A DNA stretch of 64,000 nucleotides from positions 240,144 to 304,143 of the forward strand of contig JAAFKA010000003.1 of assembly GCA_013299115.1 (NCBI GenBank), given 5' to 3'. Positions within the stretch are counted from its first letter, which is position 1; each line of letters begins with the position of its first letter. Below, piece by piece: positions 46,012 through 55,084 of this stretch. Source of the stretch: Cytophagales bacterium (GTDB lineage Bacteria; Bacteroidota; Bacteroidia; Cytophagales; Thermoflexibacteraceae). The position numbers and the translations under genes were made by a program. The notes beneath the pieces were generated by a model. That model saw only the letters and a program-made list of their open reading frames with translations. It ran no database searches and was not told the DNA's origin.

Positions 46012-47619
46012 ATGATTAAAATTTTATTCACAAAAGTAATTTGTATGCGTTATCGTCAATATTTTTCTCTATTTAGCTTTGTATTTACAGTTCTAAACTT
46101 TTGGTTTGCTATACCTTGTTTAGGTCAGAAAATAGCTGTTGCCGACTCTTTAAAATTTATACACCAAAGAGATTCGTTGCGAAGGGTAGCTGCCGATTCG
46201 TTGAAAAATTTTTTGCAACAGATGCAGCAAGAACCAGCCATGCAGCACGCCACTTTTGGTTTTGCTGCCATGTACGGCAAGGCAGATACGGTGTTGGTGG
46301 CTCACAACGCCCAACAAAGTATGGCTACGGCTTCGGTGATGAAAACCATCACGACGGCTACGGCTCTGAATTTATTGGGCAAAGATTTTCGGTTTCTTAC
46401 GCATTTGGCTTACAGTGGCACTATCAAAGACAGCACTTTGCAGGGCAACCTCTACGTAACAGGCGGTGGCGACCCTACATTGGGCATAGACAACAAAGAC
46501 GACTTGCTTTGCGAGTGGTTTTATTCAGTGGAAAAGTTGGGAATTAAACGAATAACTGGGGCAGTGATAGCTGATGACAATATTTTTGACAGCAAAGCCA
46601 TACACAACCGTTGGGTTTGGGAAGACATTGGCAGCGGCTACGGGGCAGGAAGTTATGGGCTGAATTTTCACGAAAATCTCTATTACCTTCGCCTAAAAAG
46701 TGGGGACAAAGAAGGCGACAGCACACATTTGTTAAAAGTCTATCCGCCAATGGATAGTTTAGTGCTTTACAACCAAATTAAGGCAGGAAGTCCTAATTCG
46801 GGCGACAATACCATCATTTATGGCAGTCCGCAAAGTTACACACGCATTTTGACAGGCACTATTCCCGCCAAAAGAAACGAATTTATAGTAAAAGGTGCCA
46901 TACCAGACCCACCCTTGTTTTGCGTGCAGGAACTAACTAAGACCTTGAAAATCAACGGCATAACAGTAAACCAAACAGCCCAAGTACAACGCAACAAAGG
47001 TTATAATTTGGTTGCCAAAAATCCGAACTTGCCCGATACTTTGCAACTTCAACCCCAACTAAATTTGCAGAGGTTTCATACTACTTTGTCTGCTCCTTTG
47101 GGTGAGGTTATCAAAACGACTAACTACAAAAGTATTAACCTTTATGCAGAGTCCTTGTTGCGTATAGTCGGCTCGACTATTAAGGGCAACGGCACTACGG
47201 AGGCAGGTGTGCAGGTGGTCAATGACTATTGGCAGTGCAAGGGCGTGGGGTTGCAAGGCTTTTTTATGGAAGACGGCAGTGGCTTGTCCAGATTCAATGC
47301 CTTACAACCTTTGCAACTCTTGAAAATGATGAAATTGCAGATGAATGAGCGTAATTTTCCTGTTTTTTACCAATCCTTGCCTGTGGTGGGCGAAAGTGGA
47401 ACAGTGAAAAATTTATGCAAAAAAACCGCAGCCGAAGGCAAAATCAGGGCAAAATCAGGTTCTATGACTCGTGTGCGGTGCTATACAGGTTACGTACAAA
47501 CGCAGTCGGGTGAGCCTTTGGTTTTTGTCATTATGGCAAACAACTATGGCGGTGCAGGCAGCGAAATGGTGCAAAGAATGGAGAAAATAATGGTTCTGTT
47601 GGCGGGATTGCCGTTTTAG
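46012..47619 (+). CDS. dacB: D-alanyl-D-alanine carboxypeptidase/endopeptidase (PBP4, S13)
   Basis: A 535-residue exported peptidoglycan hydrolase of the DacB/PBP4 family. The S13 motifs are the nucleophile in ATASVMKTITTA (S-x-x-K), SIN in YKSINLYAESLL, and KSG in IRAKSGSMTRVRC. Conserved LYVTGGGDPTL and VIADDNIFD are also present. An N-terminal hydrophobic stretch (FVFTVLNFWFAIPCLG) serves as signal. Starts at 46012 (MIKILFTKVIC) and 46045 (MRYRQYFSLFS) are both plausible; 46045 gives the more classical signal peptide. It lies between two SpoIIE phosphatases and has its own upstream spacer. Confidence 0.9.
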   Translation: MIKILFTKVICMRYRQYFSLFSFVFTVLNFWFAIPCLGQKIAVADSLKFIHQRDSLRRVAADSLKNFLQQMQQEPAMQHATFGFAAMYGKADTVLVAHNAQQSMATASVMKTITTATALNLLGKDFRFLTHLAYSGTIKDSTLQGNLYVTGGGDPTLGIDNKDDLLCEWFYSVEKLGIKRITGAVIADDNIFDSKAIHNRWVWEDIGSGYGAGSYGLNFHENLYYLRLKSGDKEGDSTHLLKVYPPMDSLVLYNQIKAGSPNSGDNTIIYGSPQSYTRILTGTIPAKRNEFIVKGAIPDPPLFCVQELTKTLKINGITVNQTAQVQRNKGYNLVAKNPNLPDTLQLQPQLNLQRFHTTLSAPLGEVIKTTNYKSINLYAESLLRIVGSTIKGNGTTEAGVQVVNDYWQCKGVGLQGFFMEDGSGLSRFNALQPLQLLKMMKLQMNERNFPVFYQSLPVVGESGTVKNLCKKTAAEGKIRAKSGSMTRVRCYTGYVQTQSGEPLVFVIMANNYGGAGSEMVQRMEKIMVLLAGLPF

Positions 47620-47731
47620 AAAATATAGAACAGGCTATGGAAAATATTTTTTGGACAGGACATAGTAATGATGAAAGGCACACAGCAATTAATAAAACTT
47701 TCACAAAGGGAACAGGCAACCTTAAAATTGA

Positions 47732-47757
47732 AACATAAAGCATTTGATAAATCAAAT
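47732..47757. repeat. Small hairpin
   Basis: GCATTTGAT, short loop, ATCAAATGC, between dacB and the next gene. It may be a terminator. Confidence 0.45.
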
Positions 47758-47786
47758 GCCTACATACAGATTTAGTCCTCAAAGAG

Positions 47787-49154
47787 ATGAAAAAAGTTTG
47801 GCAAGAAATTATTTTTACAGGAATTACCGACCGTCTGGCAGCAGAGGAAGCTCAAAAAGTACGCCTATTAAACGGAATTTCGTTTGCGGGGTCTATGATT
47901 TTTGCAGCCTATTTGCCTGTGTCCCTCTTGTTGCAAGTAACAGAGGGAATTGTAGCCAATGTACTGGGTTGTTTGCTGGGCGTGGGTACATTGTTTCTGA
48001 ATAATATACACCGCTATGTGGTGGCTCGTGTATTTTTTTGCATAGCCATGACCCTGTATTTTACGTTTAGTGCCATTCTTTTTGGCAGCGAAGCTGGGGT
48101 AGAAAATATTTTGTTTGCAAGTTTTATTTTGCCCCTTATTTTCTTTCGCAAACTCAAAGTAATTTTTGTTTTTTTGTTTTTGGTAAGTTTTTCTTTCCTC
48201 TCCATTAAAATTTCGCATCAATACATTCCACCTTTGTATGTTCACGAATTATTGGAGTATGCCTATTTTTCAAACCTTGTTTTCACGTTTATTTTATTGT
48301 TTTTGATTGTTAGCGGCTTTCGGTATGAACACGAAGCCTACGAAAAACTAATCAACCATAAAAATGAAAGCATCACTGATAGTTTGCGGTATGCCCAACG
48401 GATACAAAAAGCTATTTTGGGCGGAGAAGACGAAATTTTGCAAAACTTCGACAAAGGATTTATCTTTTTTAAGCCCAAAGACATTGTGTCGGGAGATTTT
48501 TTCTGGTTTTCGCAACTTTTAATTGATACTACTCCCAAAAAAAGTTTCAGAATTTTGATAGCAGCCGACTGCACAGGGCATGGCGTGCCTGGGGCTTTTA
48601 TGACTGTGATGGGCAATGCTTTGTTAGACGAAATTATCAACGAAAAACGAATTACTGCTCCTCACCAAATTTTGCACGAATTGGACAAAAAAGTGATTCA
48701 TACCTTGCAAAAACAAGGCAATTCGCAAAATGATGGCATGGACATCGTAATTTTAGTTATAGAAGAAACTGCCAATGGCGAAAGAAAAGCACACTTTTCA
48801 GGGGCAAAAAACCCTCTTTACTACATAAGGCAAGGGGCAATACACGAAATCAAAGGTTCGAAATTTCCGATTGGAAGTAGTCAATTTAAGAAAGAAAAAA
48901 TTTTTGAAACCACTACACTGCCTTTGCAAGCTGACGATATTTTCTATTTGTTTTCTGATGGCTATCAAGACCAATTTGGCGGACAAGATAAAACAACCAA
49001 AAAATTTATGGTCAAAAAATTTAGAAACCTCTTGTTCGAGATAAGTAATTTGCCTTTTGATGAGCAAAAAACAAGACTGCACACAGCTTTTGAGGAATGG
49101 AAAGGCAAACACGAACAAACTGATGATGTGCTGGTAATGGGAGTAAAACCTTAA
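47787..49154 (+). CDS. Membrane SpoIIE/PP2C-type phosphatase
   Basis: A 455-residue protein with about six membrane helices in residues 25-185 (for example FAGSMIFAAYLPVSLLLQV, VARVFFCIAMTLYFTFSAIL, LVFTFILLFLIVSGF). A short linker follows, then a SpoIIE-type phosphatase domain: SITDSLRYAQRIQKAIL, DIVSGDFFWFSQ, AADCTGHGVPGAFMTVMG, NDGMDIVILVIE, SDGYQDQFGG and EQTDDVLVMGVKP. The membrane part replaces the TPR sensor of the previous phosphatase. The likely role is signal-controlled dephosphorylation of a cytoplasmic partner. Confidence 0.87.
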   Translation: MKKVWQEIIFTGITDRLAAEEAQKVRLLNGISFAGSMIFAAYLPVSLLLQVTEGIVANVLGCLLGVGTLFLNNIHRYVVARVFFCIAMTLYFTFSAILFGSEAGVENILFASFILPLIFFRKLKVIFVFLFLVSFSFLSIKISHQYIPPLYVHELLEYAYFSNLVFTFILLFLIVSGFRYEHEAYEKLINHKNESITDSLRYAQRIQKAILGGEDEILQNFDKGFIFFKPKDIVSGDFFWFSQLLIDTTPKKSFRILIAADCTGHGVPGAFMTVMGNALLDEIINEKRITAPHQILHELDKKVIHTLQKQGNSQNDGMDIVILVIEETANGERKAHFSGAKNPLYYIRQGAIHEIKGSKFPIGSSQFKKEKIFETTTLPLQADDIFYLFSDGYQDQFGGQDKTTKKFMVKKFRNLLFEISNLPFDEQKTRLHTAFEEWKGKHEQTDDVLVMGVKP

Positions 49155-49261
49155 ATTAATTTTTAACATTTAAGAAAATCAACCTTTTATCCATAAAATC
49201 AGTGTTATCTGTGTGCAAAAAATGTTATAGCTTTCCCAACTAAACAAGTCCATTACAAATA

Positions 49262-50902
49262 TCATTCTATCAAATACAACACCTCTCTTTTCACTTCTCT
49301 AAAAAGTTCGCCATCTTTGCAGCCTTTGTATTCCACAATGACCTGATAAGCAGAGGCTTGCATAGGTGTTCCATCATAAAATCTTCCATTCCAGCCTGTG
49401 TCTGGATTATTGGAATTGAAAACCAGCATACCCCAACGGTTGTAAATTTTCATATCAAAAAAGGTTGTATTTTCGTGCTTTACCAAAAAAATATTGTTCG
49501 ATGGCGTATTAAAAGGTGTAAAAGCCGTTGGTATTTGAACTAAAACAGGGCAGCAAGGCGTAACAGCAAAGGTTTTGCTTACCCTACAACCATCTTTTTG
49601 CACGCCGACCACTACATAACTCCCCTGTTTGGCTGCTTTGAAACCATTACCTCTTTTGAGGGTGTCGCCTGTGGAAGTAGCCCAAATAATTTCTTTGAAG
49701 TCATCGGCTTTGGCTACTGTAATTTCACTCGATGAACTGGGATTTGCCTCGCAAACAAAAAACTTGCCTTCTAAATTCAGGGCAGCAGCTTGGTTGATTT
49801 GGTAGGTCAAGCTACCAGTAGGTTGCAATACGCCCAATTTGCCTTCGGTTACGGTGTAAACTCTGTAAAAATAATTGGTGCAAGGCACAACTTCTGTGTC
49901 TGTAAAGGTTTTGGCGTTGTTCACTTGTGTAAGAAATTCATAATTTCTGCCATCTTTCGACTTGTAAATCACATAACCTACTTCATTGGTTGCGTTTTCT
50001 TCCCAAGTCAAAACAATGGCGTTAGCTGCCGAAGTGCTGCCTTTGAGGTTAAAAGCCTGCCCATCAGGTGCGGGGGACTCAAACGAAAAAATCCTCGACT
50101 GATTAGGATTAGGGCTATGCAAAGCAGGAATGATGCCTTTGGGCAAGGGAGAACTAAAATCTGTAGTGCCTATGCCTGCTACTGGGGGATTTTTGGTAAC
50201 ATCTACACCCTTGAATGTATTGCGTGTATCACTACTTCCAAAACCTATTCGGTTGCCACCTGTAATGGCATCGGTGCTGCATTGCATCATACCATACCTA
50301 AATTCTATCCTTCCGCCTTGTGTGGTGGCGGGCAAAGGAGCAGTTTCGTATAGCCAAATTTGAAAAGTTGCGTTGGGGTCGGGAGCATCATTGTTTACGT
50401 GCATATTGCGACATTCGACAATCAAAATTCTGTTGGGGCTTGTGCCTTGCCTTTGGTAATGAATTTGTCCGCCTACTTTCCAATCTGTAATACGCATGGC
50501 TGTATTGCTTGCTCCCGCAGCAAAAGGTACAATGCGAGGTGTACTCCCAATATTGTAAGCATTAGCCTCTACATTAATCCTATTTTTACCTAATTGCATG
50601 ACTCCGTTGCTATTAACCGAAAAATCTGTATATCTTACGCCCATAAACCACACATCGAAGCCCAAAGGCACTACTTGCGAAGACTCCATAAAGCTGCCAC
50701 TGCCCAACAAGACCGTAGCACCTGATAAATTGGCAAGGCTACTGTTGGTATTGGTGGCAAAAGCATAGTCGTCTGCCTCTTGAGCCACCAAAAAATTAGG
50801 CGTAACTAAACAAAATAGGCACAGCATTTGCCCTATTGTTTGGAGAGAAAAGAAAAAAAATTGTGTAATTTTTGAAAACTTTTTGCTATTTTTTGTCATC
50901 AT
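49262..50902 (-). CDS. Surface protein with type-B T9SS (gliding-motility-associated) C-terminal domain
   Basis: A 546-residue exported protein. The signal region (FFFFSLQTIGQMLCLFCLVTPNFLVAQ) is followed by a beta-sandwich region and an fn3 domain (GSTSAANAIVLTWEENATNEVGYVIYKSKDGR). The C-terminal domain PTAFTPFNTPSNNIFLVKHE ... MKIYNRWGMLVFNSNNPDTGWNGRFYDGTPMQASAYQVIVEYKG is the gliding-motility-associated type-B sorting domain, with the NRWG..VF and GWDG/GWNG landmarks. The protein should be exported by T9SS and attached to the surface. The start is at 50902 or the adjacent ATG 50899. Confidence 0.87.
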   Translation of the reverse strand: MMTKNSKKFSKITQFFFFSLQTIGQMLCLFCLVTPNFLVAQEADDYAFATNTNSSLANLSGATVLLGSGSFMESSQVVPLGFDVWFMGVRYTDFSVNSNGVMQLGKNRINVEANAYNIGSTPRIVPFAAGASNTAMRITDWKVGGQIHYQRQGTSPNRILIVECRNMHVNNDAPDPNATFQIWLYETAPLPATTQGGRIEFRYGMMQCSTDAITGGNRIGFGSSDTRNTFKGVDVTKNPPVAGIGTTDFSSPLPKGIIPALHSPNPNQSRIFSFESPAPDGQAFNLKGSTSAANAIVLTWEENATNEVGYVIYKSKDGRNYEFLTQVNNAKTFTDTEVVPCTNYFYRVYTVTEGKLGVLQPTGSLTYQINQAAALNLEGKFFVCEANPSSSSEITVAKADDFKEIIWATSTGDTLKRGNGFKAAKQGSYVVVGVQKDGCRVSKTFAVTPCCPVLVQIPTAFTPFNTPSNNIFLVKHENTTFFDMKIYNRWGMLVFNSNNPDTGWNGRFYDGTPMQASAYQVIVEYKGCKDGELFREVKREVLYLIE

Positions 50903-51199
50903 CGTAAAAATTATTACCTTTATTGCTACCAACCTTATAAGGTTTTGAAAACCTTGCAAGGTTTAGCTAAAATGTTTGCTCAAAAATACATAGTTTGATA
51001 CAAACTATTAATTATTTTGTATTTTGTCAGTCTGAGCGTAGCTGGTGCGACAACTCGCAAGTATCTGGGTCAGATTCTTCGCTATGCTCAGAATGACAAA
51101 ACGAAAGTACAAATTAAAAATGTCGTTATCAAAATACAATTCAAAATTTATAATTTTGGATTTGCACCAATTCATATTGTACCAATTCATATTGCACCA
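50903..51199. other. Intergenic region with palindromes
   Basis: A hairpin (AACCTTATAAGGTTTTG with AAAACCTTGCAAGGTTT, about 50930-50963) and the imperfect palindrome at 51020-51103. Three near copies of ACCAATTCATATTG (about 51166-51199) run up to the start codon. No gene is seen. Confidence 0.5.
51020..51103. repeat. Imperfect palindrome (TTTTGTCAGTCTGAGCGTAG type)
   Basis: TTTTGTCAGTCTGAGCGTAGC pairs imperfectly with GCTATGCTCAGAATGACAAAA. I recall this repeat type as common in Bacteroidota genomes. Confidence 0.6.
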
Positions 51200-53848
51200 A
51201 TGAAATCTACTACTTTATTTCTTGTTTGTATTTTATACTTGCTTGCGTCTTTGTTGCCTGTTGCAGCCCAAGACGTGATGGTAAACGGTGTGGTAAAAGA
51301 CCAAACCAACAAACCCTTGCAAGGTGTAAAGGTAAGTATCAATGACGACATAGAAACCTCCAGCAATGCCAAAGGCGAATTTGCGTTTATGCTCCACAAA
51401 AACGTAGCCCCTGAAAAAGTAGAGGTGCAGTATCAGGGACTTCGCAAACAACGCCACGACTACATGGCAGACAGCAAACTATTGGAAATTTATATGACCA
51501 ATGAACCTTTGTTGCTTCGCGGCAAGCTGATAGACAACAACAATAAACCGCAAGCTGCCACCAAAATTACGATTGACGGCATAGACAAACCAAGTTTCAT
51601 AATGACTGATGCCGATGGGAAATTTAGGTTGAGTTTGCCAACGGACAAAAAATTGGCAGATATTGGTTTTATTATTGGCAATAATTTAGTGCCACAAGAC
51701 CACATTGTATTCGACGAGGTAAAAAATATGCTGACCATTACCTCCACCAAACAAATGAATTTTAATAACCAAATGATTATGGTGTTGGTAGAAGACGAAT
51801 TGGGCGGTGCGGTGCCAGAAATTCAGGTAAAACTAAACGGAAAACTCTATAAAACCAATAAGAATGGTGAGTTCCAAGTCCCTCGCAACATAGTGCAGCC
51901 CCAACCAAACAAACCTTTTCCTGAAACAACCACGACAGAAGTAGTTGGTTTTCAGATTCTTAAACGAAATTTTGACGAAAACGACATCTTTTTGCTCATT
52001 AAAACAACCAAACAAGTTGCCATTACTGATTCCTTGTACCAACAAGATTTGAGCAGTGTGATTAATGAGTTGGAAATGGAAAAGCAACTGTTGGCACAAA
52101 AAAGTGGGCAAATTCAATCGGAAATAGAGAAAGTAACCGAAAAATTGCAAAAACAAGAGAGTTTTAATGAGGAGCAAAAAGCCTCGTTGTTTAAGTATCT
52201 CGAACAGTTGAAAAACACCTTAGTAGCCAATGAAATTGCCTACGAAGAAGCCCAAGAAAAAACCAAAGAGGTGATAGACAATATGCGTAAGGTCTTGATA
52301 CAGAAGGACTCTAAGTTTGAGGAAACGCAAAAAATAATAGACGAAAAAGACAAAAAAATAAAGGAGGAAGAACTTTATTTGGTGGCAGCCTCTGTTTTAG
52401 CAGCCGTTATGCTCTTTACGGCTTTGGGCTTTTTCTTGTTTGCTCGCCGTATTCGCCGACAAAAAAATAAAATTTCTAAGCAAAGAGATGAAATAGAGGA
52501 GCAAAAAAATGAGATTGACCATGCTTACCAAAATATCAAAACCATAAGCAACATAGGGCAGGAAATTACAGCACTGTTAGACATTAATATGCTGGTGCAG
52601 GTGCTGCACAAGCACGTGAGTTCACTGATGGATTCTTCGGTTTTTGGTGTGGGGATTCCCAATGAAAAAAACAACAAAATAGAGTTCAAAAACTTTATAG
52701 ACAATGACAAAACCATAGACTACCACGCCGAAAATATAGCCGACAAAAACAAGTTTTCGGTTTGGTGCCACGACCATAAAAAGCCTGTTATTATCAATGA
52801 TTTGGCAGCAGAAGCAAAAAAATATGTGCCTAATCTCAATTTTACCATAGACGACAACACGCCTAAGTCCTTGATTTACTTACCTTTGCAGTACGAAAAC
52901 CAAGTATTGGGCGTATTGACCGTACAAAGCAGAAAGTACAATGCTTATGACGAAATAGAAATCAGGATTTTGCAAGCCTTAGCGTCTTATGTAGCCGTAG
53001 CTTTGGCAAACGCCAATTCTTACAAAGTGGTCAAAGACACTTACGATATGCTCGAAGTTCGCAACCGCAACATTACCGACAGTATCCGTTATGCCCAGAC
53101 CATTCAGCAGACTATTCTGCCAAGTGAAAAAGAACTGCACGCAGCCCTAAACGACTACTTTGTGTTGTATCAGCCCAAAGATATTGTTTCAGGAGATTTT
53201 TATTGGTTGGCAAACTTAGGGGGCGAAGATATTTTTGATAGCAACAAAATTTTTACTGCCGTAGTCGACTGCACAGGACATGGCGTGCCAGGGGCTTTTA
53301 TGAGTATGGTGGGTAGCAATATTTTGAACGAAGTAGTAAAAATTCGCAGGGAATATGAGCCTGCCAAAATATTGGCTCTCTTAGATTTGGCTATTGTGGA
53401 GGCACTGAAACAAGACAACAAAGTAAACAACGACGGCATGGACGTATGCCTTGCCCTGATAGAAACGCAAGACGACAGCACCAAAGTTACTTTTGCGGGT
53501 ACACGCAGACCTCTGTACTATATCAAAAATGGCGTTTTCGAGGAGCATCGCGGCGATAGGGTAAGTATTGGCGGTGTTCACCAAAAACAAGGCAAGGGCA
53601 AAGAATTTAGCAATTTTACGCTGCACTTGCAAAATGGCGACATGATATTTCTCACCACAGACGGCTTGGCAGACCAACACAGCATAGACAAACAGAAATT
53701 TAGTACCCAAAAACTAAAAGATATTCTTACTGCCCATGCTTCCTTAGACTTGGCTACCCAAAAAACTTTGCTCCAACAGCAACTCCACGCCCATATGCAA
53801 GGTGTGGAACAACGCGACGATATTACGGTGATGGGGATAAGGATGTGA
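51200..53848 (+). CDS. GAF-linked SpoIIE/PP2C-type phosphatase with N-terminal carboxypeptidase-like domains
   Basis: An 882-residue protein. Signal peptide MKSTTLFLVCILYLLASLLPVAAQ; two or three carboxypeptidase-regulatory-like beta-sandwiches (NGVVKDQTNKPLQGVKVSIND, RGKLIDNNNKPQAATKITIDG); a coiled coil (about 280-390) and membrane helix (YLVAASVLAAVMLFTALGFFLFA). Another coiled coil precedes a GAF domain (about 445-600; FGVGIPNEKNNKIEFKNF, LIYLPLQYENQVLGVLTVQS). The SpoIIE domain has NITDSIRYAQTIQQTILP, DIVSGDFYWL, VVDCTGHGVPGAFMSMVG, NDGMDVCLALIE, FLTTDGLADQHS and QRDDITVMGIRM. ATG 51200 is chosen for its signal; the frame opens at 51017 inside a repeat. It is the third phosphatase of the cluster. 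Confidence 0.87.
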   Translation: MKSTTLFLVCILYLLASLLPVAAQDVMVNGVVKDQTNKPLQGVKVSINDDIETSSNAKGEFAFMLHKNVAPEKVEVQYQGLRKQRHDYMADSKLLEIYMTNEPLLLRGKLIDNNNKPQAATKITIDGIDKPSFIMTDADGKFRLSLPTDKKLADIGFIIGNNLVPQDHIVFDEVKNMLTITSTKQMNFNNQMIMVLVEDELGGAVPEIQVKLNGKLYKTNKNGEFQVPRNIVQPQPNKPFPETTTTEVVGFQILKRNFDENDIFLLIKTTKQVAITDSLYQQDLSSVINELEMEKQLLAQKSGQIQSEIEKVTEKLQKQESFNEEQKASLFKYLEQLKNTLVANEIAYEEAQEKTKEVIDNMRKVLIQKDSKFEETQKIIDEKDKKIKEEELYLVAASVLAAVMLFTALGFFLFARRIRRQKNKISKQRDEIEEQKNEIDHAYQNIKTISNIGQEITALLDINMLVQVLHKHVSSLMDSSVFGVGIPNEKNNKIEFKNFIDNDKTIDYHAENIADKNKFSVWCHDHKKPVIINDLAAEAKKYVPNLNFTIDDNTPKSLIYLPLQYENQVLGVLTVQSRKYNAYDEIEIRILQALASYVAVALANANSYKVVKDTYDMLEVRNRNITDSIRYAQTIQQTILPSEKELHAALNDYFVLYQPKDIVSGDFYWLANLGGEDIFDSNKIFTAVVDCTGHGVPGAFMSMVGSNILNEVVKIRREYEPAKILALLDLAIVEALKQDNKVNNDGMDVCLALIETQDDSTKVTFAGTRRPLYYIKNGVFEEHRGDRVSIGGVHQKQGKGKEFSNFTLHLQNGDMIFLTTDGLADQHSIDKQKFSTQKLKDILTAHASLDLATQKTLLQQQLHAHMQGVEQRDDITVMGIRM

Positions 53849-53917
53849 GGGAAAGTTTGGCAAAAAATATGCTTAAACTAATTGGTAAAAGTTTACCTTT
53901 TAGACAAACATAAAACA

Positions 53918-54982
53918 ATGCAGCTAAAACCAACCTACGAGCCAGCCACACACCGAGAACAAGAAGTTATTTTTATTCGTTTTTTATCTACTCCTGACTT
54001 GATGAAGTGGGTAAAAACCTTAGTGGGTGTGCGGTGGAGCCAGACCCAAAAAGCATGGTATGTGTTGGATAGTCCGCAATATCGTGAAAAATTTGGTTTA
54101 CAACCTAAGCCAATTCTAAACAAAGAAAATTTGGCAACTATTCACGCCATCAACCAGCCTGCAATGACCAAATACATAGAAACTTTGCAACTCAAAGCCT
54201 ATAGTCTAAGCACTATTACAACCTATCGCAATGAATTTGGGCAGTTGTTACAACTCCTGAAAGACAAGCCCGTTGATGACCTCGATGCCGAAAAACTGCG
54301 AAGTTATTTTTTATATTGCACCAATAAATTAAAACTTTCTGAAAATACCTTACATAGTCGGTTAAATGCAGTAAAGTTTTATTTTGAACAAGTGCTAAAA
54401 CGTGAAAAGTTTTTTATGGAAATTCCAAGACCTAAAAAACCGTCTATTTTGCCCAAAGTGATAGACACGAAAGACATTAAGAAACTGTTTGCGGTTACAG
54501 CCAATTTGAAACACAACACGATGCTCAAGCTTTGCTACGGAATGGGTTTGCGAGTGAGTGAAATTGTCAACCTAAAAATAACGGACATAGACAGTCAAAG
54601 AATGCAGGTTTTGATAGAACAAGCAAAAGGCAAAAAAGACAGGTATGTAAATTTGCCTCAAAGTATTTTGGAACAGTTGCGGGAATATTACAAACAATAT
54701 AAGCCCAAAAAATATTTGTTTGAGGGGCAAATTGGAGAAAAATATAGCATACGCAGTTGTCAAAAAGTGTTTCAGGAGGCAATGCAAAAAGCAAAAATCA
54801 ACAAAACCATAGGCATACATGGACTTCGCCATAGTTTTGCTACACATTTACTTGAAAATGGTACAGATGTAAAGTTTATTCAAGAACTGCTGGGACACAA
54901 CGACATCAAAACCACTTTGCGTTATACACACGTGAGCAAGAAAAACTTAGCAGCCATCAAAAGCCCGTTGGACAGCCTGTAA
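53918..54982 (+). CDS. Tyrosine recombinase with integron-integrase-like C-terminus
   Basis: A 354-residue site-specific recombinase. The N-terminal 70 residues are a domain of the kind seen in Bacteroidota integrases (REQEVIFIRFLSTPDLMKW). A SAM-like core-binding domain follows (YSLSTITTYRNEFGQLL, LSENTLHSRLNAVKFYF), then the catalytic domain with Arg in YGMGLRVSEIVNL, Lys in AKGKKDRYVNLP, HGLRHSFATHLLENG, LLGHNDIKTTLRYTHVSK and the tyrosine in RYTHV. The final residues SKKNLAAIKSPLDSL resemble the SPLD tail that integron integrases (IntI) carry after YTHV, which Xer proteins lack. The IntI-specific insertion before HxLRH is short or absent. It lies upstream of and co-directional with the cassette array. 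Confidence 0.85.
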   Translation: MQLKPTYEPATHREQEVIFIRFLSTPDLMKWVKTLVGVRWSQTQKAWYVLDSPQYREKFGLQPKPILNKENLATIHAINQPAMTKYIETLQLKAYSLSTITTYRNEFGQLLQLLKDKPVDDLDAEKLRSYFLYCTNKLKLSENTLHSRLNAVKFYFEQVLKREKFFMEIPRPKKPSILPKVIDTKDIKKLFAVTANLKHNTMLKLCYGMGLRVSEIVNLKITDIDSQRMQVLIEQAKGKKDRYVNLPQSILEQLREYYKQYKPKKYLFEGQIGEKYSIRSCQKVFQEAMQKAKINKTIGIHGLRHSFATHLLENGTDVKFIQELLGHNDIKTTLRYTHVSKKNLAAIKSPLDSL

Positions 54983-54989
54983 CCTGTAG

Positions 54990-55014
54990 TGCGGACTTCA
55001 GTCCGCATATTTTT
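54990..55014 (+). terminator. Terminator of the recombinase gene
   Basis: TGCGGACT, TC loop, AGTCCGCA followed by TATTTTTG, eight bases after the stop codon. Confidence 0.65.
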
Positions 55015-55084
55015 GTAGCATACTGTGCATTTTACGTGCTTGCTCACAACCGCAAACAAGAATGACCTTATAACATAAATTATG

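Noticed and set aside
53918..54982. XerC/XerD chromosome-dimer recombinase
   Set aside because: The extra N-terminal domain and the SPLD tail differ from Xer proteins, and it neighbours the cassette array.
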